A DNA stretch of 64,000 bases from G963668655 sp963668655 (GTDB taxonomy: Bacteria > Myxococcota_A > SURF-8), in contig CAXXPQ010000004.1 of NCBI GenBank assembly GCA_963668655.2, positions 434,001 to 498,000 on the forward strand, given 5' to 3'. Below are positions 24,642 through 32,456 of this stretch, piece after piece. Position numbers and translations under genes: made by a program. Below the pieces are notes generated by a model. The model made no database searches and had not been told where the DNA came from. It worked only from the letters and a program-made list of their open reading frames with translations. How positions within the stretch are numbered: position 1 is the first letter of the stretch; every line of letters begins with the position of its first letter.

Positions 24642-26009
24642 GTGGACATCAATTCGATTCTGATCGTGGACGACGAGGAAAACATCCGGCACATGCTCTC
24701 CGTGGTGCTGGCCAAGGAAGGCTACGCCTGCGACATGGCCGCCAACGGCCGGGAAGCCCTGGATATCATGGAGAAACGGGCTTACGACATCGTGCTATGC
24801 GACGTGAACATGCCCAAGATGAACGGCCTGGAGCTTCTGCGCAACATCCGGGAGCGGCGGATCGAGACGACGTTCATCGTCATCACGGCCTACGGCAGCA
24901 TCGACGGCGCGGTGGAGGCCATGCAGCAGGGCGCGTACGACTACATCAATAAACCCTTCCGTCCGGACGAGGTGCTCTTGACCATCCGCAAGGCGGAGGA
25001 GCGCGAACGCCTGCGTCGGGAGAATCGCCGCCTGCGCCGCCAGTTGGCGGAGGATTACGATTTCAGCCGCATCGTCAGCGTGGATCCGAAGATGGAGGAA
25101 CTGTTCAAGGTCGCCCGCAAGGTGGCCGGGTTCAAATCCACGGTGCTGATTACGGGAGACAGCGGCACGGGCAAGGAACTGTTCGCCCGGGCGATCCACA
25201 ACGCCTCGGACCGGGCGGAAAAGCCCTTCGTGGCGGTCAATTGCGGGGCCATCCCGGAAAGCCTGATCGAAAGCGAGCTGTTCGGCCACGAAAAGGGCGC
25301 GTTCACGGACGCCCACAAGACCCGCCGAGGACTGTTCGAGGAAGCCGACGGCGGCACGCTGCTGTTGGACGAAATCGGGGATCTACCGCTGTCCATGCAG
25401 GTCAAGCTCCTGCGCGTTTTGCAGGAAGAGGAAATCCGTCGGGTGGGCGGCTCGAAGAGCATCAAGGTGAACGTGCGCATCGTGGCGGCCACGGTGAAGG
25501 ATTTAGCCGAGCAGGTGAAGCAAGGTCGCTTCCGGGAGGATCTGTACTATCGCCTGAACGTGATTCACCTGCACATTCCGCCTCTCCGGGAACGCAAGCA
25601 GGACATCGAGCGGCTGACGGCGCATTTCATCGACCGCTTCAACGATCGGCTGGGGCTGTCCCTGTCCGGCACGGAGACGAGCGCCGCCGACCATCTGGCG
25701 TCGTATCACTGGCCGGGCAACGTACGCGAACTGGAGAACACCATCGAGCGGGCCATGGTGCTCGCCGACGGCCTGGCCATCGGACCGGACGATCTTCCGG
25801 CCAAGATCACGGAGCACACGCCCACCTACAATCTGGAACTGCCGGAGGACAATCTGTCCATCAAAAAGGCGGTTTACAAGATCGAAAACGACTTGATCCG
25901 CAAGGCTTTGCAGAAAACAGGCGGCAACCGCACGGCGGCGGCCAAGCTTCTGGAGATCAGCCACCGGGCGCTTTTGTACAAGATCAAGGAATATGAGGTT
26001 CCGGACTGA
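24642..26009 (+). CDS. NtrC-family sigma54-dependent response regulator
   Basis: 455 residues from a GTG at 24642 (GAGG upstream); this matches the family length. Receiver domain first (SILIVDDEENIRHM, phospho-acceptor Asp in VLCDVNMPKMNG, Lys in INKPF), then the AAA+ domain with Walker A GDSGTGKE, GHEKGAFTDA, Walker B GGTLLLDEIGD, the arginine finger region, and a C-terminal Fis-type HTH (GGNRTAAAKLLEISHRALLYKIKEY). The sigma54-contact loop reads GAFTDA instead of GAFTGA, a variant seen in a subset of NtrC-like proteins. No sensor kinase is adjacent, so it is an orphan here; the hybrid kinase at 56.7-60 kb is not an obvious partner. Confidence 0.92.
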   Translation: MDINSILIVDDEENIRHMLSVVLAKEGYACDMAANGREALDIMEKRAYDIVLCDVNMPKMNGLELLRNIRERRIETTFIVITAYGSIDGAVEAMQQGAYDYINKPFRPDEVLLTIRKAEERERLRRENRRLRRQLAEDYDFSRIVSVDPKMEELFKVARKVAGFKSTVLITGDSGTGKELFARAIHNASDRAEKPFVAVNCGAIPESLIESELFGHEKGAFTDAHKTRRGLFEEADGGTLLLDEIGDLPLSMQVKLLRVLQEEEIRRVGGSKSIKVNVRIVAATVKDLAEQVKQGRFREDLYYRLNVIHLHIPPLRERKQDIERLTAHFIDRFNDRLGLSLSGTETSAADHLASYHWPGNVRELENTIERAMVLADGLAIGPDDLPAKITEHTPTYNLELPEDNLSIKKAVYKIENDLIRKALQKTGGNRTAAAKLLEISHRALLYKIKEYEVPD

Positions 26010-26042
26010 GGCGTTCCAACCAGCGATCCCATCAACCCAAAA

Positions 26043-26921
26043 TCACAGTTCGAAGCGGTCGCCCGTGTGCAGGGCGTGCAGGCGCTCGCCCAGCACCTCC
26101 TTCATGACGGAGAAGGCCTCGGCTCCCGTGCAGTGGCCGGTGTAGATCGGGCCGCTCACTTCCTCTCCCAGCGTAGCGGCCAGAGCGCGGATCTCCTCCG
26201 GCGGGGCGGACATGGTTTCCTTTCTGGGCAGGTTGAGGTGAAAGCCGCCCGCCACGGCGCGGATGGGCCGGTCGGGCGCATCTCCCCGGGCGCTTTCCAG
26301 AAGATTCAGAATACCGTTGTGGGCACAACCGCTGAAGATCACCGAGCTTCCTTCCTCCTGAACCACCAGGAGCAGTTCGTGGGAGAAGTCGTCCGGCAGA
26401 AAACGGCCATCCTTTTCGGCCAGCAGGAAGCGATTGCCTCGGGGAATGGAGTGACGGCGGGTAATGCGAGTCAGCAGACGGACCCCCGGAAGCGGCTCCG
26501 TGTTTTCGTCCACCCAGCGGATGCGCCCGGCCCGTTCGCCCTCATGAAGCGCTTCGGGATCCAGCCCGATATAGCGGGTGATGAGACCCGCGCGGTGAAG
26601 CCAGGCGGGCAGGTTGGGCGAGAGGCTGCCGTAATACGCCCCCTCCGCGCCCCGACGCAAAAAGACCGGCGCGCGCGAGTTCTCCCGAAGAAAATCCACG
26701 ATCCCGCCGCCGTGGTCGTAGTGACCGTGGGAGATGGCCAGGACGTCCACGCGCTCCAGGTCCACGCCCAAAGCCTTCGCGTTTTCCGCGAAACAACCGC
26801 TGGCGCCCGTGTCCAGAAGGATGCTCCCGCCGGAACTCTCGATCAGCAGCGAGAGCCCGAATTCCGCCTGCACGCCGGGAGTCTGCCCGGCCGAATTCTC
26901 CGCAAGTACGGTGACTTTCAT
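26043..26921 (-). CDS. metallo-beta-lactamase-fold hydrolase (COG1237-like)
   Basis: 292 residues. The metal site is visible: SHGHYDHGGG, the later GCAHNGILNLL and TGHCTG motifs, and a conserved N-terminal LLDTGASG. This pattern matches the COG1237 branch that includes the archaeal 7,8-dihydropterin-6-methyl-4-(beta-D-ribofuranosyl)-aminobenzene-phosphate synthase. That activity is not implied in a bacterium lacking the pathway. It is the last gene of a likely operon (oxidoreductase, DUF89, this gene), 29 bases after the DUF89 gene, and converges on the response regulator. Confidence 0.82.
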   Translation of the reverse strand: MKVTVLAENSAGQTPGVQAEFGLSLLIESSGGSILLDTGASGCFAENAKALGVDLERVDVLAISHGHYDHGGGIVDFLRENSRAPVFLRRGAEGAYYGSLSPNLPAWLHRAGLITRYIGLDPEALHEGERAGRIRWVDENTEPLPGVRLLTRITRRHSIPRGNRFLLAEKDGRFLPDDFSHELLLVVQEEGSSVIFSGCAHNGILNLLESARGDAPDRPIRAVAGGFHLNLPRKETMSAPPEEIRALAATLGEEVSGPIYTGHCTGAEAFSVMKEVLGERLHALHTGDRFEL

Positions 26922-26950
26922 GGTTTCCTACTTTTCATCAACAAGTTTAC

Positions 26951-27805
26951 TCACAGCCCCTCGCCCTGCACGACGCAGTCGCCCACCCGGCAGTTCAGGC
27001 GCTCGGCCACCATGCGGCACTTAGCCATGAACAGGAAAAAGACGGGGCGGTCGGCCCGGCCGGTGAGCGATTCGAAATTGCCCTGCCCTTTCGAGATCAC
27101 CAGGTCGGCGTCTTTCCAGGCGGAAAGAAACTCCCGGCCGCATTCCGAAAACACCACGCCCGGCAGGTCCGCGCCCGTGTCGATCACCCGGGCCAGTTTC
27201 TCAAGCCCCAGCATGCGGGCGTCCTCCCGGGTGACGTCGTTCAGCACCGGCCCGCCGCGCACGGCTACGGTGGTTTTTCCCTTCGGAAAACACGACAACA
27301 GCAGGCGGTCGAAGACGATTTCCCCGGCGTTGTCGGCCAGATAGAGGATGTGGCGCGCCTGCTCTACCCGCCGTTCCAGTTCGTCCGTGTGATCGATGAA
27401 AAAGCCCCTTTCGGCCACGCCGTCGATCACCTCCCGCACACGCTCCCAGCTCAGTTCCGGGTTCGCGCCCAGATCGATGATGTTGCCCGCCACCGCCAGG
27501 CGCACCGCCTCCCGAAAACCGGGCGCTTCGCCCTGGGGAAACATGCTTTCCAGAAGTTCCACGATCCGCCGGTTGGCCGTTTCCTTCTGTTCGCGGTAAA
27601 GGTCGTCCCGGCCGCTTTCCTCCCGCAGAATCCGATGGATGCGCCGAGCCAGCAACGTGGTGAGTTCGTATTGCTCGAAACGCTGCAACTCGCCGATCAC
27701 TCGACCCATGGCGCGGCGGGTCGTCTCCGGCGAAAGCCCCACCGCGCGGCAGGTGGAGAGTGTCTGGTTCAGAAAACAGGGCAGGCAGTCGAGATCGATT
27801 TCCAT
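26951..27805 (-). CDS. DUF89 / ARMT1-like damage-control phosphatase family protein
   Basis: 284 residues. It starts with the family's N-terminal CLPC motif (DLDCLPCFLNQTL), characteristic of the stand-alone prokaryotic DUF89 branch. The metal-binding DNAGEIVFDR and DLVISKGQGNFESL motifs follow, with the FLFMAKCRMVA C-terminal segment. DUF89 proteins are metal-dependent phosphatases that remove damaged or over-phosphorylated metabolites such as sugar phosphates or cofactor intermediates; the substrate of this one cannot be told. It sits between an FAD/NAD oxidoreductase and a metallo-beta-lactamase protein. Confidence 0.85.
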   Translation of the reverse strand: MEIDLDCLPCFLNQTLSTCRAVGLSPETTRRAMGRVIGELQRFEQYELTTLLARRIHRILREESGRDDLYREQKETANRRIVELLESMFPQGEAPGFREAVRLAVAGNIIDLGANPELSWERVREVIDGVAERGFFIDHTDELERRVEQARHILYLADNAGEIVFDRLLLSCFPKGKTTVAVRGGPVLNDVTREDARMLGLEKLARVIDTGADLPGVVFSECGREFLSAWKDADLVISKGQGNFESLTGRADRPVFFLFMAKCRMVAERLNCRVGDCVVQGEGL

Positions 27806-27872
27806 GACTTTCCTTCGAACGAGCGACGGACTTCCGCTTGCACGGAAACCCGCCGCGAATGGGGAACGCGCC

Positions 27873-29240
27873 TTACGCCCCCTGTTTGCGATAGTCCGCG
27901 CGCATCCGGGCCAGGGCCTGGTGGGCGGCGTTGACGAGCGGATGCACCGTGGGGGCGGCCGTCAGCATGGGATGCGTGGCGATCTGCATCATGTCCAGTT
28001 CACGCGCCGTGACCTTCTTCTGAATGGCCAGGGCGATGACGTTGATGAGTTCTCCCACGGAAGGGCCGCCGGAAATCTGTCCGCCCAGAAGAATGCCGGA
28101 GCGATCCGCGAAAATCAACTTCAGTTTCATGGGGCTGGCTCCGGGCAGGGTTCCCGGATGCCGGTCGGGCGCACTCACCACGGAATTGATGCAACGAAAA
28201 TTCTCCCGCTCGCAGGTACGGCAGATCATCCCGGCGCTGGCGAAGCAGCGCTCGCCGACTTTCGTGGAGAAGGCCGCGATGGTCCCGGGGATCTGACGCA
28301 CGATGCGAATCTTGTACAGGTTGGTTCCCGCGATGCGGGCCTCCGCCGTGGCGGTGGACGCCAGCCAGATGGGCACCGGCCGCCGGGTGAAGAAATCGCG
28401 CTTCTGGGCGCAGTCGCCCACGGCGAAGACGTCCTCGGCCTCGGTGCGCATGTAGTCGTCCACCTTGATGGAACCGTTTTCGTCCAGGGGCAGCCCGGCG
28501 TTTTTGGCCAGTTCGGTAGCCGGCCGCGCGCCGATACCCACCAGCACCACTTCGGCGGGAATCGTCTCTCCGTTTTCCAGCGTCACCGACTCCACCCGCT
28601 CGCCGCCGTCGATGGACGTCACCCGGCGGCCGGTGTGGACGTGCACTCCGGAATCCTTCAGGATTTCCTCGATTTCGTCGCAGTATTCGTCATCGAAAGC
28701 CTGGGCGGTGAGTTTCGGCTGGATCTCGATCAGGTGGACAGAATCCAGGGAGCCGCGGGAGAGTTCGTCCGCGAATTCCACCCCGATGAAACCGCCGCCG
28801 ATGATGGCCACGTTTCTGGCCCCGGCGATCCGCTCCCGAAGCGCCGTCATGGCCGAAAGGCTTTTCGTGATGGTGTGGACGCCGTCTTTGTCCACGCCCG
28901 GGATGGGCGGCAGCACACAGTCCGTCCCCGTGGCCAGCACCAGCTTTTCGTAATCCATCGATCCGCCCGAGGCCAGTTGCACCGTATGGGTTTTGGGATC
29001 GAAGACGGTGACCGTATCCACCATGACCTCCACGCCGGCCTGCTCCAAAGGCGCATTTCCCAAGATGTTCTGCTTGGGATCCGGCATCGTGTTCATCATG
29101 TAGGGAATGGCGCAGGGAATCACGCCGTCTCCAATGCTTTTAATCAGGCAGATGGTCTTGTCCGGGACCACGTTTCGCGCCGTTAAAGCCGTAATAATGG
29201 CCGAGGGACCGCCGCCGACGATGATGACGTCTTTTTTCAT
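27873..29240 (-). CDS. FAD/NAD(P)-dependent oxidoreductase, CoA-disulfide reductase / NADH oxidase type
   Basis: 455 residues, start supported by AGGAG. Two Rossmann dinucleotide sites are visible (VIIVGGGPSAI near the N-terminus for FAD; VAIIGGGFIGVEFAD near 145 for NAD(P)) and the FAD-closing VFAVGDCA. A single Cys in VIPCAIPYM (near residue 43) sits where CoA-disulfide reductases and NADH oxidases carry the redox Cys. The C-terminal half replaces the usual dimerisation region with a segment holding CRTCERENFRC, a possible extra redox or metal site. First gene of a three-gene operon behind a strong promoter. Confidence 0.82.
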   Translation of the reverse strand: MKKDVIIVGGGPSAIITALTARNVVPDKTICLIKSIGDGVIPCAIPYMMNTMPDPKQNILGNAPLEQAGVEVMVDTVTVFDPKTHTVQLASGGSMDYEKLVLATGTDCVLPPIPGVDKDGVHTITKSLSAMTALRERIAGARNVAIIGGGFIGVEFADELSRGSLDSVHLIEIQPKLTAQAFDDEYCDEIEEILKDSGVHVHTGRRVTSIDGGERVESVTLENGETIPAEVVLVGIGARPATELAKNAGLPLDENGSIKVDDYMRTEAEDVFAVGDCAQKRDFFTRRPVPIWLASTATAEARIAGTNLYKIRIVRQIPGTIAAFSTKVGERCFASAGMICRTCERENFRCINSVVSAPDRHPGTLPGASPMKLKLIFADRSGILLGGQISGGPSVGELINVIALAIQKKVTARELDMMQIATHPMLTAAPTVHPLVNAAHQALARMRADYRKQGA

Positions 29241-29269
29241 CGAGAACTCCTGTCTGCAAGGGTTTGAAT

Positions 29270-29318
29270 GTTCCGTGATTTCGCACGATACGGAACGGGT
29301 CGATGAAAGCCCGTTCCG
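29270..29318 (-). promoter_or_regulatory. two mutually exclusive hairpins in the oxidoreductase leader
   Basis: CGGAACGGG (29291-29299) pairs perfectly with CCCGTTCCG (29310-29318). The ACGGAAC at 29290-29296 can instead pair with GTTCCGT at 29270-29276. In the minus-strand transcript the two structures compete just upstream of the ribosome binding site. No T-run is present, so control of translation or a protein operator is likelier than termination. Confidence 0.4.
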
Positions 29319-29362
29319 CGAGCAACAACGATTGTTTTCGAAAGAACCGATGGGAGAAACCC

Positions 29363-29391
29363 GGTATATAACCCGGCCGACGGATTGTCAA
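29363..29391 (-). promoter_or_regulatory. sigma70 promoter of the oxidoreductase operon
   Basis: TTGACA (29386-29391), exactly 17 bases, TATACC (29363-29368) on the minus strand. The leader of about 115 bases contains the competing hairpins. Confidence 0.6.
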
Positions 29392-29651
29392 ACGTCGGGG
29401 AAAAGCGCTCGTCGCAAAAAACCAACTCCCGCGCCTTGCCAAGCAAAGCCCATGCCACTTGCCGCAATTCGGAGTAGTTTCAATATTCGGATGGAAATCC
29501 GGCAGGTTACGAAATCATCACGCAACATTCCCTGCCAAGCCGTAAAAAAACTTCATGGCAAATCCGCGACAATTATCCGCAAAAGAGTCTCGATTCCGAG
29601 ACGCCGGCCCGCAAGTCATTGGGCGCTCGACAGGACGCGTCGAAAGCATCC

Positions 29652-29681
29652 TTGCATTTCGAAGCCGAGTCCGGCCATAAT
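29652..29681 (+). promoter_or_regulatory. possible sigma70 promoter of the papain-like protease
   Basis: TTGCAT (29652-29657), 18 bases, CATAAT (29676-29681). The -10 is good and the -35 poor. Confidence 0.35.
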
Positions 29682-29732
29682 GGCGATACACGTCGATTCG
29701 AAACAGAAACTCGGACCCGGTGGAAAACGCCC

Positions 29733-31781
29733 ATGATCGTTCGTGTTTTCATTCTATCGCTCGTCCTTTTTCTTGCCGGGTCCGATTTGTGTCCGGCCGC
29801 GCCGCTCCCGCGCCACGCTCCGCTGAATCCCGAATTCCTACGTATGCAAAAGAGAGGCGAGTTGTCGAACGGATCGGTTCCCTCCCGCCTGGACTGGCGA
29901 CACCTTCGCTGGCCGGAACGATATGAAAGAAAAGACAGCCTGCCCGCACGTTTCGACCTGCGCGACAGCGGGCGCGTGTCTTCCGTGAAAGTTCAGGGAG
30001 ATTGCGGTTCCTGCTGGGCGTTCGCGGCCATGGGCGCTCTGGAAAGCGTCTTTCTGCCCGGGCAATCCCTGGATTTCAGCGAAAATCACCTGAAAAACAC
30101 CCACGGCTACGACCTGCCCCACTGCAGCGGAGGAACGCGGGAAATGGCCGCAGCCTATTTCGCCCGCGCCGACGGCCCGGTGCTGGAATCGGAAGATCCG
30201 TACGACGTGACCTCGGGCGTCTCCCCGGCAGGACTTCGCGCGGCCAAATCCGTTTCGGAAATCCTGTTTCTGCCTTTCGAAGACGGCGAGGCCGAAATCG
30301 ACGATATCAAGCGGCTCGTCATGGAAATGGGCGGTCTGAAAGCGCACATGGCCTACGCGGAGTCGTATTACGACGAATCCACCACCGGCTACTACTGCCC
30401 GGACGAGGAGCCGGACGCCATCGGACACGGCGTGTTGATCGTCGGTTGGGACGACGGTTTCTCCAAGACGAAATTCCGAGCCCCGCCCCCGGCGGACGGA
30501 GTTTTTCTGGTAAAAAACTCCTGGGGTGCGGAATGGGGGGACGATGGTTTTTTCCGCATTTCCTATTACGACAAACACATCCGACAGGGCCTGGAGGCTT
30601 ATCGAGGCGAAGACTCCCGGGCGTTCATCGTCTACCAGCACGACTTCCTTGGTCTGGTGGACGCCATCGGCTTCGGAGAAGGAACGGACGCGGAAACGGC
30701 CCATGCGGCCGTGACGTTCGTTTCCGAACACGAACTGCCCCTGGAGCGGGTGGGCTTTTATACGCTGACCGATGGAACGGAGGTCCGGGTTCGGATCTAT
30801 ACCGATGTCGGCCAGGACGCACCCTTCGGCGGAACGCTGGCGGCGACGGTGGAGGAACGTTTCGAATTCGCCGGATATCACACGGTTTCCTTCCGAAGTC
30901 GGAACGTGGCGCTCGTTTCCGGACAGCGCTTTTCCGTTATGATCCGCTTCCACACGCCCGGTTTTCCTTTTCCAATCCCGTTGGAGGCGCGTCGTGACGG
31001 ATGGACCGACCAGGCGACGGCCTCCGCCGGAGAAGGGTTCGTCGGCTCCGATGGACAGGACTGGTGGGATCTGACGGACATCGCCAACCACGAACAGAGC
31101 AGCCCGTGCATCAAGGCGTTTCTCCAGAGCTGCGACGACGGCAATCCCTGCACCGACGACGCCTGGAACGGCTCCGGCTGCGAGCACACCTCCCTAGAAG
31201 GCCCTTGCGACGACGGCTCGATCTGCACGGTGGACGACGTTTGCCGGGAGGGCGCCTGCGTGGGCGAATCCCTCTGCGGCGACGACCTGGACTGCACGGA
31301 GGATCTCTGCGACGAAACCGACGGCTCCTGCTCCCACCCGCTGGCCGCCGGCTGGTGCTTCATCGATGAAACCTGTTTCGCCAGAAAAACGGCGGGGGAC
31401 GATCCCTGCCGCATTTGCGATCCGGAGCGCGCCACGGATCGTTTCGTGCCCATGGACTGCCGAAGCGGCGTTTTCTGCACCGAGGATTCCTGCAATCCGG
31501 CCACGGGAACGTGCCGCTTCGTTCCCATTCACGAATTGTGCGGAAGCGAGGACGCCTGCCGGGTGGGAACCTGCGATCCGGAGGCCGGATGCCTGTATGC
31601 GGACGCCGGGGACGAAACGCCGTGCCAAACGGAGGGCGGATCGAAAGGAACCTGCCGGGAAGGCGTCTGCAAGCCGTCGGCTTCGGGTTGCAACAGCGGG
31701 CGGAACTCCGCTCCCGCGCTTCTTTTCCTGTATGCGCTCCTGTGGCTTTGTCTGAAAAGCCGCACCCGTTTCTTTGCATGA
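29733..31781 (+). CDS. secreted papain-like (C1) cysteine protease with C-terminal Cys-rich and anchoring segments
   Basis: 682 residues from ATG 29733; the frame extends upstream but the signal peptide begins here. Catalytic residues are intact: Q88 and C94 in QGDCGSCWAF, His in GHGVLIVGWDD, Asn in VKNSWGAEWGDDGFF. A second domain (340-470) is strand-rich, as in the lectin-like domain often fused to bacterial C1 peptidases. Then come repeated CTxD-type units (DDGNPCTDD, DDGSICTVDD, GDDLDCTEDLCDE). The last 33 residues, SGC + hydrophobic stretch + KSRTR, resemble the Cys-type sorting tails (Synerg-CTERM / MYXO-CTERM). An extracellular, surface-tethered protease acting on proteins is expected. 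Confidence 0.88.
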   Translation: MIVRVFILSLVLFLAGSDLCPAAPLPRHAPLNPEFLRMQKRGELSNGSVPSRLDWRHLRWPERYERKDSLPARFDLRDSGRVSSVKVQGDCGSCWAFAAMGALESVFLPGQSLDFSENHLKNTHGYDLPHCSGGTREMAAAYFARADGPVLESEDPYDVTSGVSPAGLRAAKSVSEILFLPFEDGEAEIDDIKRLVMEMGGLKAHMAYAESYYDESTTGYYCPDEEPDAIGHGVLIVGWDDGFSKTKFRAPPPADGVFLVKNSWGAEWGDDGFFRISYYDKHIRQGLEAYRGEDSRAFIVYQHDFLGLVDAIGFGEGTDAETAHAAVTFVSEHELPLERVGFYTLTDGTEVRVRIYTDVGQDAPFGGTLAATVEERFEFAGYHTVSFRSRNVALVSGQRFSVMIRFHTPGFPFPIPLEARRDGWTDQATASAGEGFVGSDGQDWWDLTDIANHEQSSPCIKAFLQSCDDGNPCTDDAWNGSGCEHTSLEGPCDDGSICTVDDVCREGACVGESLCGDDLDCTEDLCDETDGSCSHPLAAGWCFIDETCFARKTAGDDPCRICDPERATDRFVPMDCRSGVFCTEDSCNPATGTCRFVPIHELCGSEDACRVGTCDPEAGCLYADAGDETPCQTEGGSKGTCREGVCKPSASGCNSGRNSAPALLFLYALLWLCLKSRTRFFA

Positions 31782-31881
31782 AAGCCGGAAACGTGCGATA
31801 CTGTTTTTATCCGCCGAAAGCTCCATCGTTTCGGTGGAATTACAGGAAACCAATCGTTCCATCGACCCGGGAGGCCGCTCC

Positions 31882-32442
31882 ATGACGGAAATCCATCGAC
31901 TGGACACGAGCCCCGACACCCATGAGAATTTTCCGAAGAAAACGGTGAAGATCCGGATCGGAATCACCGCCGCACATTTTCTGTCCGGCGTGCTCCTGTT
32001 GATCTTCGGAATCAACATCTGGTTCGGTCTTGGATACCTCCTGATTTCATTTGGGATTTACGGATTCATTCTGGCGGCGGTCTGCCGCAATTGCGACTAT
32101 CACGGCCGCTGCTGCGATCTGGGGCTGGGACTTTTGGCCGGAAAGTTGTTCAAGAAAAAGGGCGACCTGGACGACTTCGTCAAGCGCGCCCAGCAGACCC
32201 TACCTCCCCTGGCGGTGTTGATGATCGCTCCGCCCATCGGAGGAATCGGCTATCTGGTGTCCCAATGGTCCACACTGGTTTTCGTGCTTCTCGCGGCCAA
32301 CCTCGGACTCCTGGTCGCCTTCGCGCTTACGGGGAAATACATGGCCTGTCCCCGATGCCGCATGCGCGGCTGCTGCCCGCTTTCGCTGAGCCCCCGGCGC
32401 AACATCTGGGCGGAAGAACGCGACCGATTGGGAAAGGAGTAG
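31882..32442 (+). CDS. four-segment membrane protein with Cys clusters
   Basis: 186 residues from ATG 31882 (GGGAGG eight bases upstream). Four hydrophobic segments are clear in two pairs (AAHFLSGVLLLIFGINIWFG / LGYLLISFGIYGFILAAV, then LAVLMIAPPIGGIGYL / TLVFVLLAANLGLLVAFAL). Each pair is followed by a Cys cluster on what would be the same side: CRNCDYHGRCCDLG and CPRCRMRGCCPLS. The duplicated layout suggests two metal or disulfide sites. I do not recognise a named family. It follows the protease by 100 bases and converges on the sigma54 activator with a 14-base gap. Confidence 0.65.
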   Translation: MTEIHRLDTSPDTHENFPKKTVKIRIGITAAHFLSGVLLLIFGINIWFGLGYLLISFGIYGFILAAVCRNCDYHGRCCDLGLGLLAGKLFKKKGDLDDFVKRAQQTLPPLAVLMIAPPIGGIGYLVSQWSTLVFVLLAANLGLLVAFALTGKYMACPRCRMRGCCPLSLSPRRNIWAEERDRLGKE

Positions 32443-32456
32443 AATCGACCGGAAAG

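Larger units (their letters stand above)
29241..29732. other. intergenic region between divergent oxidoreductase and protease genes
   Basis: This 492-base gap holds the oxidoreductase leader and promoter on the left and a possible protease promoter (29652-29681) on the right. The central part (29400-29640) is less GC-rich and shows no convincing gene or structure. Confidence 0.5.
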
